This document shows positions 1-10,495 of a DNA stretch of 64,000 nt, piece after piece. This stretch comes from Thamnidium elegans (taxonomy: Eukaryota; Mucoromycota; Mucoromycetes; Mucorales; Mucoraceae), in the NCBI GenBank assembly GCA_025201345.1, contig JAIXMG010000003.1, positions 434,001 through 498,000 of the forward strand, written 5' to 3'. The notes beneath the pieces are model-generated. The model saw nothing but the letters and a program-made list of their open reading frames with translations, was not told the origin of the DNA and searched no databases. Numbering within the stretch: the stretch's first letter is position 1; the number at the start of each line of letters is the position of its first letter. A program made the position numbers and the translations under genes.

Positions 1-531
1 TTGGTTAGCGACAATGGCGCCGAATATAAAAATACGCTCATGAACTCTATTACAAACGTCCTGGGAATCCCACATAGGTTCTCCACTGCTGGCTATCCTC
101 AATCTAATGGCAGTGGAGAAAATGCCGTAAAAATTATTGTAAACACAGTAAGGAAGATGTGCGGTAATGATACCAGTAAGTGGGACATGATTCTACCTGC
201 TGCCCAATTGGCGTGTAATTTAAAGATACGTAACAGAACAGGATCAAGTCCTTTCTCACTCATGTTTGCGCGAAGATTCCCTAAAATCCAGGATTGTACC
301 GATCCAGCAGTTAAAGCTACTCTTCCAAAGAAAGTGGGAACGGTAGAAGACTTGATAAAAAAAGCTGATTACATGGCTGACATCGTCTTCCCGGCTATAC
401 ATGAAAGAACAAATAAATTAATGGAGATACAAAGAAAACAATTTGATAGAAAAAACTACTTAGTAGACATCCCTATTGGTACAACTGTAATGATTCGATT
501 ACCCTCTCGAACTACCAAACTGTCTCCTCTA
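1..531 (+). pseudogene. Ty3/gypsy integrase fragment (cut by window start, truncated 3')
   Basis: The reading frame is open from the first base and encodes the middle and C-terminal part of a retroviral-type integrase core. SDNGAEY carries the second catalytic Asp, and SNGSGENAVK about 36 residues later carries the catalytic Glu. The following helices and the IPIGTTVMIRLPS segment match the region before the GPY/F module of Ty3/gypsy integrases. The frame stops at TGA inside TGAGAAACG, the start of a different sequence, so the GPY/F end is lost by insertion or truncation. Reverse transcriptase and RNase H would lie upstream, outside the window. It is not the same copy as the pol gene at 49.6-52.4 kb. 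Confidence 0.85.
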
Positions 532-708
532 TGAGAAACGATTATTTATTATAAAAATTAATATCGAACAGAAAAATTTCATATAAAATATAATAGATTG
601 ATTTACACTTTTCTACAACATTTACAAAATCAATTTAATTTATAATATATCAATAATCCATAAAATATCACTAGATTAGATTTTAAATAAAAGTTTATTA
701 TATGAACG
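532..708. repeat. AT-rich MITE-like segment with a TGAGAAACG terminus
   Basis: The gypsy frame ends exactly where TGAGAAACGATTATT begins. The same TGAGAAAC terminal motif bounds the MITEs at 9856-10119 and 53056-53319. No matching right end (GTTTCTCA) lies before the Tc1 element that starts at 711, so only one end is visible. The segment is non-coding and very AT-rich. Confidence 0.35.
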
Positions 709-735
709 TACAGTGAGTGGAAAAATGGTCCGGAT

Positions 736-1002
736 TGAGATATTTTGTATCGAATTATGAAATAAAAAGAGACAGCAGTAAATAAGATGAAACTTCTTTT
801 GGATCTTTATTAATTAAAAAATGACTTCTAAAAAACAAGAGAGGGAACAAAAGGTTGCCTCGTAAAATATCCTTTTTATAGTAAGAATAATTTAGGTTTA
901 AGAACCAGGGTAGTAAGCGATACCTAACTGAGGTTGTTGTGTAACCACCTCAGATATATTTGGAGTGATAACTTGCGTTAGTTTTTATGGTTAAATACCA
1001 CA
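736..1002. repeat. Solo LTR inserted in the left TIR of Tc1 element 1
   Basis: A 267-bp insertion starts TGAGATATTT and ends ACCACA (TG...CA). It is flanked by the 5-bp direct repeat CGGAT (731-735 and 1003-1007). The intact right TIR has CGGAT only once at the matching place, so the insertion and its TSD are seen directly. TG...CA ends with a 5-bp TSD are the signature of an LTR retrotransposon that recombined to a solo LTR. The parent family cannot be named, because no internal copy with this LTR is in the window. Confidence 0.85.
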
Positions 1003-1373
1003 CGGATGTTTTATATTTTTTCACCTTCGTACTTGTAACTCTACAACCAAGAATAGGATTAAGTTAAAATAAAATACAATAGAAGAGGAAAATCGTTTAC
1101 TTTCAAATAGGTAAAAAGTTGGGATAAAAACATTATATGTGGTTAAAATAATTTTATTTAAAAATGACATATACATCCGGACCATTTTTCAGGGTCAAAT
1201 TTAAAATATGAAAAGTTCCGAAATATTGGGAGAATGAAAGTATTAACAATTAATATGTATTTGCTACGGTATGTAGGTATCTTTCCGAGGTATGTATTGC
1301 ATATACATATAAAAGGAAGACTTTTTCAAAATCGTTTTTCATTCTTTTATTCTTTCTTATTTTTTTTTAAATT

Positions 1374-2405
1374 ATGGTTCGATCTCTTCCCAAAGATACT
1401 CAAAATAGTTTACAAAATTTGCTTCAATCTGGTTATTCCTACTCTCAGATCATGAAACGAATTCCTGGAATTAAAAAAAGTACAATTAGTGACTACAAGC
1501 GGAAGTGGTATCCTAATTCACCGATCAACAACCCTGGGAGACCCGCTCTTTTAGGCAATACTACGCAAAACTACATTCGAAAGAGCTTAATTTTGGGTAA
1601 ACTAAAGACTGGAAAAGACGTTCAGAGGTACCTGGAATCTATTGATATTAAAATGGAGTATAGTACATGCCTTAAGGTGCTAAAATCTATGGGGTTCCAA
1701 GCGTATATAAAAAAGAAAAAACCTTTCCTTAAAGCCGAGCATAGAAAAAACAGGCTACGTTGGGCCAAAGCTCATAGAAATTGGACATCCGACGATTAGA
1801 GACGAATGGTATTCTCTGACGAAACAAAAATTAATGTTTGGGGTTCTGATGGGTGCAAGTACTATTGGAAAAGACCTGATGATATACTTCGATTTCATCA
1901 TATTGAAATGACATTGAAGCATGGCGGAGGCGGTATTATGATGTGGGGTTGTATAACATATGACGGTCCAGGATATGCGTGCCAGATATATGATGGGAAT
2001 ATGAAAAAAGAGGACTATATCCATATTTTAAGTACGACTTTGAAAGACACGATGGAGTGGTATGGTTACAATCCGAAAGCTATATATTTTCAACAAGATA
2101 AGGATCCGAAACATACTTCGAAGGCAACAAAGACCTGGTTAAATAAAAATAAATTTAATATCAATTGGACATATAGTTGGCCTTCTCAAAGCCCCGATTT
2201 AAATCCTATAGAACACATATGGCATCACTTAAAGTTAAAGTTAAGCTCTTACCCAACAAAGGCAGTAGGAGTACATGAATTGTGGGAAAGAGTTGAAGAA
2301 CAATGGGCAACGTTTACAAAAGAAGATTGTCAAAGATATATAGATAGTATGTCTAAAAGAATAGAAGCTGTTATTAAGGCTAAAGGAAGTCCAACTAAGT
2401 ATTAA
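1374..2405 (+). pseudogene. Tc1-like transposase with one in-frame TAG
   Basis: The transposase would cut and paste its own element through a DDE nuclease. Residues 1-60 form the helix-turn-helix DNA-binding part (YSQIMKRIPGIKKSTISDYK), and KKKKPFLKAEHRKNRLRWA is the linker typical before the catalytic domain. After TAG at 1797-1799 the same frame continues with FSDETKINVWGSDG (first Asp), FQQDKDPKHTS (second Asp) and SPDLNPIEHIW (Glu). I count 37 residues between the second Asp and the Glu, more than the 34 usual in Tc1. The stop lies between the two domains and there is no other frame break. It is most likely a dead copy, though stop readthrough cannot be excluded. It ends just before the right TIR. 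Confidence 0.9.
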
Positions 2406-2710
2406 ATATTTTAAATTTGACCCTGAAAAATGGTCCGGATGTATATGTCATTTTTAAATAAAATTATTTTAACCACATATAATGTTTTTATCCCAACTTT
2501 TTACCTATTTGAAAGTAAACGATTTTCCTCTTCTATTGTATTTTATTTTAACTTAATCCTATTCTTGGTTGTAGAGTTACAAGTACGAAGGTGAAAAAAT
2601 ATAAAACATCCGGACCATTTTTCCACCCACTGTAACTATAACAGTTAATGTTATTATATAATGTGTATACAAATATGTGATGTGATCAAGCATATACAAA
2701 TCACTAAGGC

Positions 2711-2960
2711 GAGCCAGAGCGATAATATCTAAGCGATGGCGGTTGTGGGAGCGTTGTATCGCTTACACAAGCGGTATCGATAAAATTTGGCAGGGAAAAA
2801 AAAAATTATCGATGGAATTTCAATTTCCTTCTTTTTAATTACAGCTTTTGCGCATTTTCTCCAAATAGAAAAAAAAAGAATGCTAACAAAATTCTAATTT
2901 TTTAAAAAATAAAGGTTTCATCGGTCGAGGAAGCGATATCGCTCCATTTATCGCTAGATA
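2711..2960. repeat. Left subterminal repeat array of CACTA A
   Basis: Short motifs built on GCGATA/TATCGC and TATCGATAAA recur in both orientations within 260 bp of the end (for example GAGCGATAAT, GGTATCGATAAA, TTATCGATGG, AAGCGATATCGCTCC). In plant CACTA elements, arrays of this kind are bound by the accessory protein TnpA. The same role for the accessory protein encoded here is inference. Confidence 0.75.
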
Positions 2961-3508
2961 ATATATATATTTTTTTTTCATGTGGATTACTTTGTTAAAA
3001 TTAATATTCCGCTCTAGTGAGTTCTTATATAAAGCAAGTATTTTTTTTTTAATAAACGCCTGTATATTCTACCACTTTTTTTTTTTTTTTTTTTTTTTTT
3101 ACTTATTCCTTTAATTCGCAATACATACCGTTAACTTTAATAAAATAAAGACCTCTTACTAGTGTTGACACTAAAGATAACGCTAAAAAATCCTTTTTTT
3201 TTACGACGAGAAACGTAAAAAAAATGTTGCTGCAAAAAGATTGAATAGAAAGAAAACAATTAAGATGACGATAACTATATGCAAGTTTGCCGAGTGTGAA
3301 GAACTAAGGTTTACTTTGGATTATGCTCAGCTATAGATGACTACAAACATAGAAAGCATGATGAATTGCCCAGTCACAATCAATTTATGTTTATATCTTT
3401 TTTTTTGTAAACAAAAAAAAAAAAAAAAATACTCTTTTTATTCATTTTTATAAATATATACATAGAGAGAGAGAGAGGAAATACTTTAACCGAAAAAAAC
3501 CTACTGCA

Positions 3509-6500
3509 CTACAACAGGTCACTAATCTTGCCTGTGTTAATGGACATGTCTCGATCGAAGGCAGTTGATGGTGAAATCACGTAGAACCAGTTGGAAGATT
3601 GAGCCTGGTTATTTACCAAATCAGTTTTTTGAATCAACCCAACAACTGATAAAATATCACCAACGTCGATCACAGCGTATTTTTTTGTCTCGTTCGCGGG
3701 AAAAGGGTGAACCAAGGGTATACATTTCGAGTAAGGTGAAGTTTTATGAGACTTCATAACTTCCACCACCGCGTAAAAGCTACCACAACTTCTACTTTCC
3801 GGAAGCTCCAAGTCGATTTCGAAAAAGAAAAGTACCTTGGCGACATACCAGTTGGAAATGGATTGTAAACGGTTACGCACCCTAATAATATCAAATGATA
3901 AATGGAAAAGTTAGTAATGGTAACGAAGCAAGTATATATATACATATCAAAGCATACCTTTTTTTTACGCTTGACTCAAACATTATATATTCCCCTCCTC
4001 TATTGTTTCTAGATGGGTGTTTTTTCTTAAACAACGTGGATGTCTGCACATGTGAATCAAGCCATAATTTAGCTGCAGGCGTTATTTCCATATCCAAGTT
4101 TAAAGTAAGAGGACGTCCTTTAGTGATGCCCAGATATCGTCGTTTGTAAGAACTAATGGCCTGTATAAATTTATCCATTCTAATCAAACCTTCAATAGAG
4201 CTATCAACAGCCGAGTTTCTTGAAATTATAACTGGAGAAGAAAACGGCTCCCAAAGTTGAGGATAGTCTTTACAGTTGTCGATGTATGTGAGAGGATGAT
4301 AAATAAAACCTTTTGACTGACTTTGGGGATTTCGATTGTAAAGAGTTGAGAAATCCATCATCTTTGTTGTATCTAAGAACTTGAACCTGGCAATTCGCTC
4401 AATTACATTCAAGGCGTTTGCTTCTGCATCAACTCTTGCTCTCATCTTCTTTTTATAATTACCAATTTCTCTTTCCATGCTTCGAACACTTATATTTCTC
4501 AAGGAAGAACATTGTCGAATAATTTGTGGTATATGGAAAAGGTGATGCATAGAAGATTTGTATACCGATTTGGAAAGTGCGTTATTGGCAATATATTGAT
4601 CTATACAACGATACCATTTTTCTAGGGATCTATTTTTTAACCAGAGTATGTTAGATATTATTATATTTAGACATTTTTTTTCTCAATCACTTTTCACTTA
4701 CGATTCAATTTCTAAAATATCATCTTTAGATACCACCCATTGTAATGAAATTGAACAGGCACGAGTCAAAGCGAGGACAGCAACCCTGATATCTGCATCA
4801 TCGAACAAGCCAACTACAAGCGTGGGTACTACAAAAACAAGCCACGTTATCCAGTCAATTGAGCGATAGAGACTCTTCACGTTCAAAGGATTGACAGGAT
4901 GAAAACTACCTTGAAACACGCCGGCTGGTATATACATTCGAGATTTTTGCATGCTAGTATTTAAACAATCGAATTTTGCATTGGATAACTGGAATGGATA
5001 AAGCGATTCGTTACCATAAAACTTAAAACTTGTGTTATACCGAGGAGATATCAGATCAAAAAGCAATTTGGCGACATTTGATATACCGTGAAGCTCATCA
5101 AAACCGAACATGCAGGAACCTGTATATGTATTCAGTGATCCGAATATGGTTGGTTTTTTAATGCCGTATGTATTGTTTTGCTAAAAGAAATAGGGCGAAT
5201 TCTGTGAGTATTTTCTTTTTTAAAAAAAAATAAATAAATAAATAACATACGTAAATTGAGCTTGTGTCTTCTAGTAATAAACTTTCTTTAGATCTCAATG
5301 GGGCATCACGATTAGGAAAGTACATTCCACTTCTTCTTGTATTTGGAGGGCCCTCCACTCTATGCAACCCATGGCTTAAGCAAAAGCGGCAACCAAACGT
5401 GCTTAAGAAAAAGAAAGTTAGCTGAAAATCGACATGGTTTATTCATATATCAATATAAGTACCCTGTATGACCGGAGAAATTCATAAGTCTATTACATTC
5501 TATGCCGTCACCATTTACAAAAAGAAGATATACTTTACAGCGTATGGGTGTTTCACTATTATCTGTTTGAATGACAATGGTTTTTTCTGAAAGCATCTTG
5601 ATTTCATCGACAATAGGCTTTAAAAAGGAATTAAAATCAGCTTTTGACTTTCCAGGGAGAACAGCTATTTGAAAGGTCGCATTCCGTTTATATCTATGAA
5701 ATAAGGTGGTTGTATGACTTATATTAGTACTTTGCCTCGATTGGTACTTTTTTTTTTTTAATGTTAATACCTTTCTGATGAATCTAAATTTAAGATAACA
5801 GCGTGGACCATTACCATTGAAGAATGAGACGAAGAAGAGGTGAACCCGTCAATATCAACTTTGAGGTAAATATTTAATATATTTTCATCATTGTTTATAA
5901 TCTGATTGTTATACAAGCTTCTAAAGATATCACCATCGTAGATATCAGCATATGTGTCACTGGTCCTTGTTATATGCTCGGCTACTTCGACCTGGCGTTC
6001 TATTAAGTTTGTACGGATTTCGTCTGAAAGAAGCATTTCGACGATCTTGTCCGAAATAGAAATCATCTTGGTAACCTTGGCGGAGGATCTAGCCGTATGA
6101 CACACTGGACAGTTGAGAAGATGGATATCTTCGGTACTATATAAGTAACACGCATTGATACAGATATCGAATTTTCGTGTCATAGCCAGAGGTACGGCGT
6201 TTTTAACGAGACTGTTACAAGTATCATGGCTCAAAAGCTTGTTAGTACAATCTGTCAATATATGAGGTATTTTTTAATTTTTTTTTTTAGAAAAATTGTA
6301 TATATTAGTCTCTTATTGAATCTATGTAGTAGTTTGAAATTATTTACCTAACGTGTTGTCTGCTATCATCATATTGATTAAATGTCTTAACGCTCTTGAG
6401 CCTTCGCGACTGATGTTGTACGTATCGCATACTTCTTCAAACATTATACTGTATCTTTCGATTGTAGTGAATGGGAATTTTGGAACATTCAATTTATATT

Positions 6501-6890
6501 TAATATCACCATCAACCTGGTCAGTATCTTCAAGTATTGTATTGTCATTTTCAGTTGTGGTAGCGGGATCAACAAACAAGAAATCAGGAAAGTCGGATTG
6601 ATCTGCTTTAATGTATATGTAAGTAAAATGGCTAAATTATATACAGTATATGATTAATTCTTACCTTCGTTCTCTAAAACATCACTGGTAGCATGCTCAT
6701 TTGTTTCTTGTTCATCATCGAAATCAATATAGTCGCCACAGTCATATTCATACGAGCTTTCGTTTTCGGTATTTACAACAAGAGGGGCGGGTGTGACGGC
6801 GGACCTTGCCTTTTGAAGAAGGAGCTGGTGAACGTATTTGATATTACTTCCAGAGACACGGGTACGTTTGCTGGGGACATAAGAAGACAT
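3509..6890 (-). CDS. CACTA transposase (Tnp2-like), copy A, 8 exons, 956 aa
   Basis: Exons read leftward: 6890-6665, 6605-6348, 6251-5771, 5693-5463, 5401-5251, 5180-4702, 4629-3958, 3881-3509. They sum to 2871 nt, an exact multiple of three, with GT...AG at each intron. Residues 1-160 are acidic and poorly conserved. C192/C196 and C209/C212 (NCPVC) suggest a zinc-binding module. KVDIDGF (D294/D296), VNGDGIECN (D384) with GCRFC (C403/C406), DELH (D477, H480) and RSMEREIG (E661) match, in order, the DDE core of Tnp2/Transposase_21 proteins. The catalytic assignment rests on motif order and conservation among copies A-E. The start is the only Met opening a frame that joins exon 2. The gene diverges from the accessory gene at 7750. 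Confidence 0.92.
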
Positions 6891-7749
6891 GTTTAAGCAG
6901 AAATATAATGTAATATAATTTGGAATATTTTTATATCTGCTTTTATACTAAAAATATTTACTTTTTTTTAAAAAAAAAATGTTTCAAGGCAATATATTTA
7001 CGTTATCATTATCTCAAGAAATCAATATGGAAATCGTATTCGGAACCACTCATGGAGAGCTTTCTTATCTTTACTGCAAAAAAAAAAAAAAAAAAAAAAA
7101 AAATTGTTTCACGGTAGATTTTTTCTTTATCTCTGGAAATCAATTTCGAAATAGTAGACCACTCATTGAGATCTTTGATTGTCTTTTTACAAAAAAAATC
7201 AATAATTATAATAGACACGCTTGATTGGAAAACATTTCAAATTGATTAGCCAACTTCCAATTAAAAATTTATGCTGAAACCAGGGCCTGCAAAAAAAAAA
7301 GGAAGTGTTAGGATCCAAAAGAAACAAATTCAATCAAGATATTTTATACAATAGCCAAACACATCTGAATCAATAACATACAATGGAAGAGTCGAAATGA
7401 AGAACGTAGCTCAATACTATAAAGTAAATATATATATATATATATAAAAGGTACATGTACTATGAATAAACTTTTCAACTAACTTAAATTTTATATAGAC
7501 TTGGCCAATACAATTGTTTTGAAGTATATGATCATCATCGGTGCCTTTTTTTTTTCTTTTTTTTTTTTTAGATGTGGTTTGGTTTCTGTTTCAAATAGAT
7601 GTTACTGATAAAGATATTTGTTCTTTCTCTTGGCGATGTCTCAAGTAAAAATTTTTTTTAACAATTCTATTTAAACCGATGTTTTCATAAAAAAAAAAAA
7701 TACTCATTTCCTTTTTACCCACTCCTAAAAAATCGAATATACTACAATA
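6891..7749. promoter_or_regulatory. Divergent promoter region between the two CACTA A genes
   Basis: This 859-bp AT-rich spacer separates the start codons of the transposase (leftward) and accessory gene (rightward). It contains a 23-bp A run near 7078-7102, a TA dinucleotide run near 7430-7447, and T-rich tracts before each start. No conserved ORF spans it. Initiation sites are not determinable by eye. Confidence 0.5.
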
Positions 7750-8761
7750 ATGTCCAACAACAACGAACTTTCTTGGGACTCTTCTAACTTCTTACAAGAC
7801 GCGTTATTCAACGAGAACACTACTTCGGATTCTGCAAAAATCGAATCACTTATCGAAGAAGTAAGTGAAATGAAGAGTATGTTATCAAATATATTGGCCA
7901 TTCTGCAAGGTGGTAGAAGCTTCTCTGCTCGCTCGGTCTCTTTAGGTTCAGGTAATTCTTCGACCAATATAAAAGATATATAGTACTGATGTTCTACTCG
8001 ATTCTAATTACTATATATTAAGATTCAAGCTCATCTAGCAACAGATTTGTTGAGCCTGTCTCTTTTGATATCTTGAATGACCAAGATAAACTTGAAGAGA
8101 TCAACAGTAATGCCAGAAGTAACCGTGGTAACCGTCGCTACGGGAAGGATGCCATGAAGAGAATAACTGGAGCAAAATCTGAAAGGCTCCTGATCATCGC
8201 CATGTGCATCCTTTGGTTGGAAGAGACCAATGTCCAATATGGCATGTCGACGGTCGACGAAGAAACGGCTGCACGGGAACAAGATGCAAATGATAGGTAC
8301 AACAACACCAATGCCTTGATAATCTTGTTCTGTCGTACCAAGTATGCAGATAAGGGTCTTGACTTTCTCTGGAGCGGATTAAGCGCGGATGAGCAGGTCA
8401 CTACAAGCTTTGTGGTCGAACACATTGTCTTGGAGACATTGACAATTGAAGCTTGTTTGCCCTTGAATCTTGTTCTTGATTCTTGGGTAACGTTTCATTT
8501 GCTGTCCGTTGCTATCCGTAATGATGGAAAAAGAAAGAAGAGCAAGAGACCAGTCGTAAGTTATTTGTTAATTGTTTATTTTATAAATATTAGTATTATT
8601 CACCTTTTTTTTAATTGTATTATTAGGTTGACGTCGGGGAGTCTTTTTCAATCTCAAACTTACAAGAAGAAATTGATTCCCAACAGGTAAGTATTGCTGA
8701 AAAAAGAAGACTTGCTGAGGCCCGAGATGATGGCAGTCCCGCCCAGCGAAGACACTATTGA
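7750..8761 (+). CDS. CACTA accessory protein (TnpA-like role proposed), copy A, 289 aa
   Basis: There are three exons: 7750-7951, 8023-8555 and 8627-8761 (870 nt, in frame, GT...AG introns). I do not recognise the family. Residues 1-65 are acidic and include an amphipathic helix (IESLIEEVSEMKSMLSNILA), likely a coiled coil for oligomerisation. The central 180 residues look like a compact helical domain. The end is basic and charged (KRKKSKRP, then EKRRLAEARDD). The same layout (coiled coil, helical domain, charged tail, three exons, divergent position) recurs in B, C, D and E with low sequence identity. By analogy with EnSpm TnpA it may bind the subterminal repeats, but this is inference from position only. 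Confidence 0.8.
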
Positions 8762-9544
8762 TTGGTTTTTTTTTCGGTTTTTTTTTAAAAAGAAAATATA
8801 AATACTTCTATTTTCTTTCCTTTTCCTTTTCCTTTTTTTTTTTTTCGTCACTTCCTTTTTCTTTTTTCTTCTTTTCGACAAAATAAAATAAAATTTCTTT
8901 TGTTGTTGGACTTTGTACATCTTGTGTCATGTCAGTCATGTCATAATTTTTTGAAATGAGGTAAGATGAATAGTCATTTACTATAATTAAATAGCTATAA
9001 CACTAAATTATGCTTACTTTATCTATCTAGTATTTCTGTTACTACTTACAATATATAGGGCTTTACTGTAAGTCCTTTTGCTATCGACCGGACTAATTTG
9101 GTTCTAATAATGTAACTATATGCTTAAATTTAAACTTACACTGTATTCTGACGCTTTTTTTTTTTTTACTCAATACATTGATAGCTTATTTCTCAAGAGT
9201 ATTGCTTTTATCTTCTACGTTGTTGGCCGTGCTCTATTTATTTTTTGCTTATATAAAAAATAAGACCGAACTATAAAATACATATACCTTCCTCTTCTGT
9301 ATACAATGTAGAATAACAACAAAATTCACATATAAATAATATATTCCACTTTTTTTTTCCATATATTTTTTTTTTATTTAATAAATCTATATTACAAAAT
9401 GTACTATAATATTGCCGTTTTATTAAATAACTATTTTATTCCATAACCTTTTAATGGATTCGATATATACTGCAATGCTTTTTTTTTTATTAATGGACAA
9501 AAATTATTGAGATTTAAATAAACTCAAACGATAAAGCTGTGTTT
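8762..9544. other. Non-coding 3' region of CACTA A
   Basis: This stretch between the accessory stop codon and the right subterminal array is AT-rich with many T and A homopolymers (for example 8829-8843 and 9158-9168). I see no conserved coding sequence. The lysine-rich frame on the minus strand around 8660-8920 is a translation of T-tracts. Confidence 0.6.
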
Positions 9545-9726
9545 TAACGCCATCGATAATTGTAGCGGTATCGATAAATTTATCGATACCGCTGTTTTTT
9601 AGCGCCATCGATAAATTTATCGATATCGCTTAAATTTATCGCTGTCGCTAACATCGATAATTTTAGCGATGCCGATTAGCGATAGCGATAAAATTATCGA
9701 TGTGATCGCTGGGGCTCGCCTTAGTG
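9545..9726. repeat. Right subterminal repeat array of CACTA A
   Basis: The last 180 bp contain at least ten copies of ATCGATAA/TTATCGAT and AGCGATA/TATCGCT units. Several are arranged as back-to-back palindromes, followed by the terminal repeat ending GGGGCTCGCCTTAGTG. The density is higher than at the left end. Copy B has the same array at 34944-35125. Confidence 0.8.
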
Positions 9727-9855
9727 AATATATATTCTCATATATATTTACACATACATGATTATCTCACACGTCTTTATCCCTTTATGACTAATTCATA
9801 TTTATTTTAACTAAGCCTTACCGACATCGTCCAGTAATAACTGTTGTCTGAGTAA

Positions 9856-10119
9856 TGAGAAACGTTTCTATTTATATTTAATATAATATATAATTTTAAT
9901 TACTTATTATTAAATTTAATTCTTATATTCAATTGTTTTGTTACATTTAAATAATATAATATAATTAATATTCTAAAACAAAGTCGTAAGTTTGAACTTA
10001 CTACGTGCTTTTTATTTAATTTTGAAAGAAAAAAATTATCGCAAATTGGGGTTTCGTTCCGTTGCGAAATTGAAATAGAAAATGAAAAGAATGATACTAT
10101 AATATTAGATCGTTTCTCA
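9856..10119. mobile_element. 264-bp MITE (TGAGAAACG ends)
   Basis: It begins TGAGAAACGTTTC and ends GATCGTTTCTCA, giving short inverted termini. A second copy of exactly 264 bp lies at 53056-53319 with the same interior, so both ends are defined by comparison. It is non-coding. A TSD is not evident. It abuts the upstream side of a chromodomain reading frame. Confidence 0.75.
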
Positions 10120-10121
10120 AT

Positions 10122-10391
10122 CAACAAGATGAATTTATTAGAAATTATTTTAATGATAATAACGGTGGTAATTTAACAATAAATAATATGGATATAGAAG
10201 ATAATAATTATACAGATGAAGATAGTTTTGAGGTTGAAAGAATTTTAAAGCATAGAAAATTTAAAAAAAGAATTAAATTTTATGTTAAATGGAAAGGATA
10301 TGATGATACATATAATGAATGGATTTGGCAAGAAGATTTCAATGATACAGCATTTATTGATGATTATATGCATAACATGGAAAATCAATAA
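10122..10391 (+). pseudogene. Chromodomain C-terminus of a chromodomain-DDE transposase (relic)
   Basis: The frame is open from the MITE edge and encodes about 90 residues ending at TAA. FEVERILKHRK followed by FYVKWKGYDDTYNEWIW is a canonical chromodomain, including the aromatic residues expected for a methyl-lysine cage. The preceding residues (QQDEFIR...MDIEDN) resemble the linker before the chromodomain in element J at 26997, so this is more likely a relic of that DNA transposon family than of a gypsy chromovirus. The catalytic part is missing, apparently displaced by the MITE. Confidence 0.7.
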
Positions 10392-10495
10392 ACTGCGAAA
10401 AAAATAAAATTTAGAGCAATACAAAATGTTCTCCTTCTTATTATATTTTGGTTTTAATGTTAATTTTGAATCGCTTTTATCAGAAAAATAGGTAA

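Larger units (their letters stand above)
711..2632 (+). mobile_element. Tc1/mariner-like element 1
   Basis: The ends are CAGTGAGTGGAAAAATGG at 711 and its complement ending CCCACTG at 2632, flanked by TA on both sides (709-710, 2633-2634), the TSD expected of Tc1/mariner. The terminal inverted repeats are about 230 bp. Each begins with GGAAAAATGGTCCGGAT and ends internally with the inverted form ATCCGGACCATTTTTC (about 1179-1195 on the left, about 2425-2441 on the right). The left repeat is interrupted by a solo LTR at 736-1002. Without that insertion the element is about 1650 bp. It carries one transposase gene with a premature stop. Confidence 0.93.
2702..9726. mobile_element. CACTA (EnSpm/Tnp2-type) transposon, copy A
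   Basis: The 7025-bp element begins CACTAAGGCGAGCCAGAGCG and ends with the complement CGCTGGGGCTCGCCTTAGTG. It is flanked by the 3-bp TSD AAT (2699-2701, 9727-9729). CACTA ends with a 3-bp TSD, a Tnp2-like transposase and arrays of short subterminal motifs define the superfamily. It carries a leftward transposase gene (6890 to 3509) and a rightward accessory gene (7750-8761) that diverge from a shared 859-bp spacer. Copy B at 28111-35125 differs by only a few substitutions and homopolymer indels, so A is a recently active element. All eight transposase exons and three accessory exons join in frame, so A may still be autonomous. Confidence 0.95.

Noticed and set aside
3565..4149. Plus-strand frames opposite the CACTA transposase exons
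   Set aside because: They overlap exons that join exactly in frame on the minus strand, and are not conserved in C.
8660..8920. Lysine-rich minus-strand frame (also 34058-34318)
   Set aside because: Translation of T-tracts behind the accessory gene, overlapping its last exon on the opposite strand.
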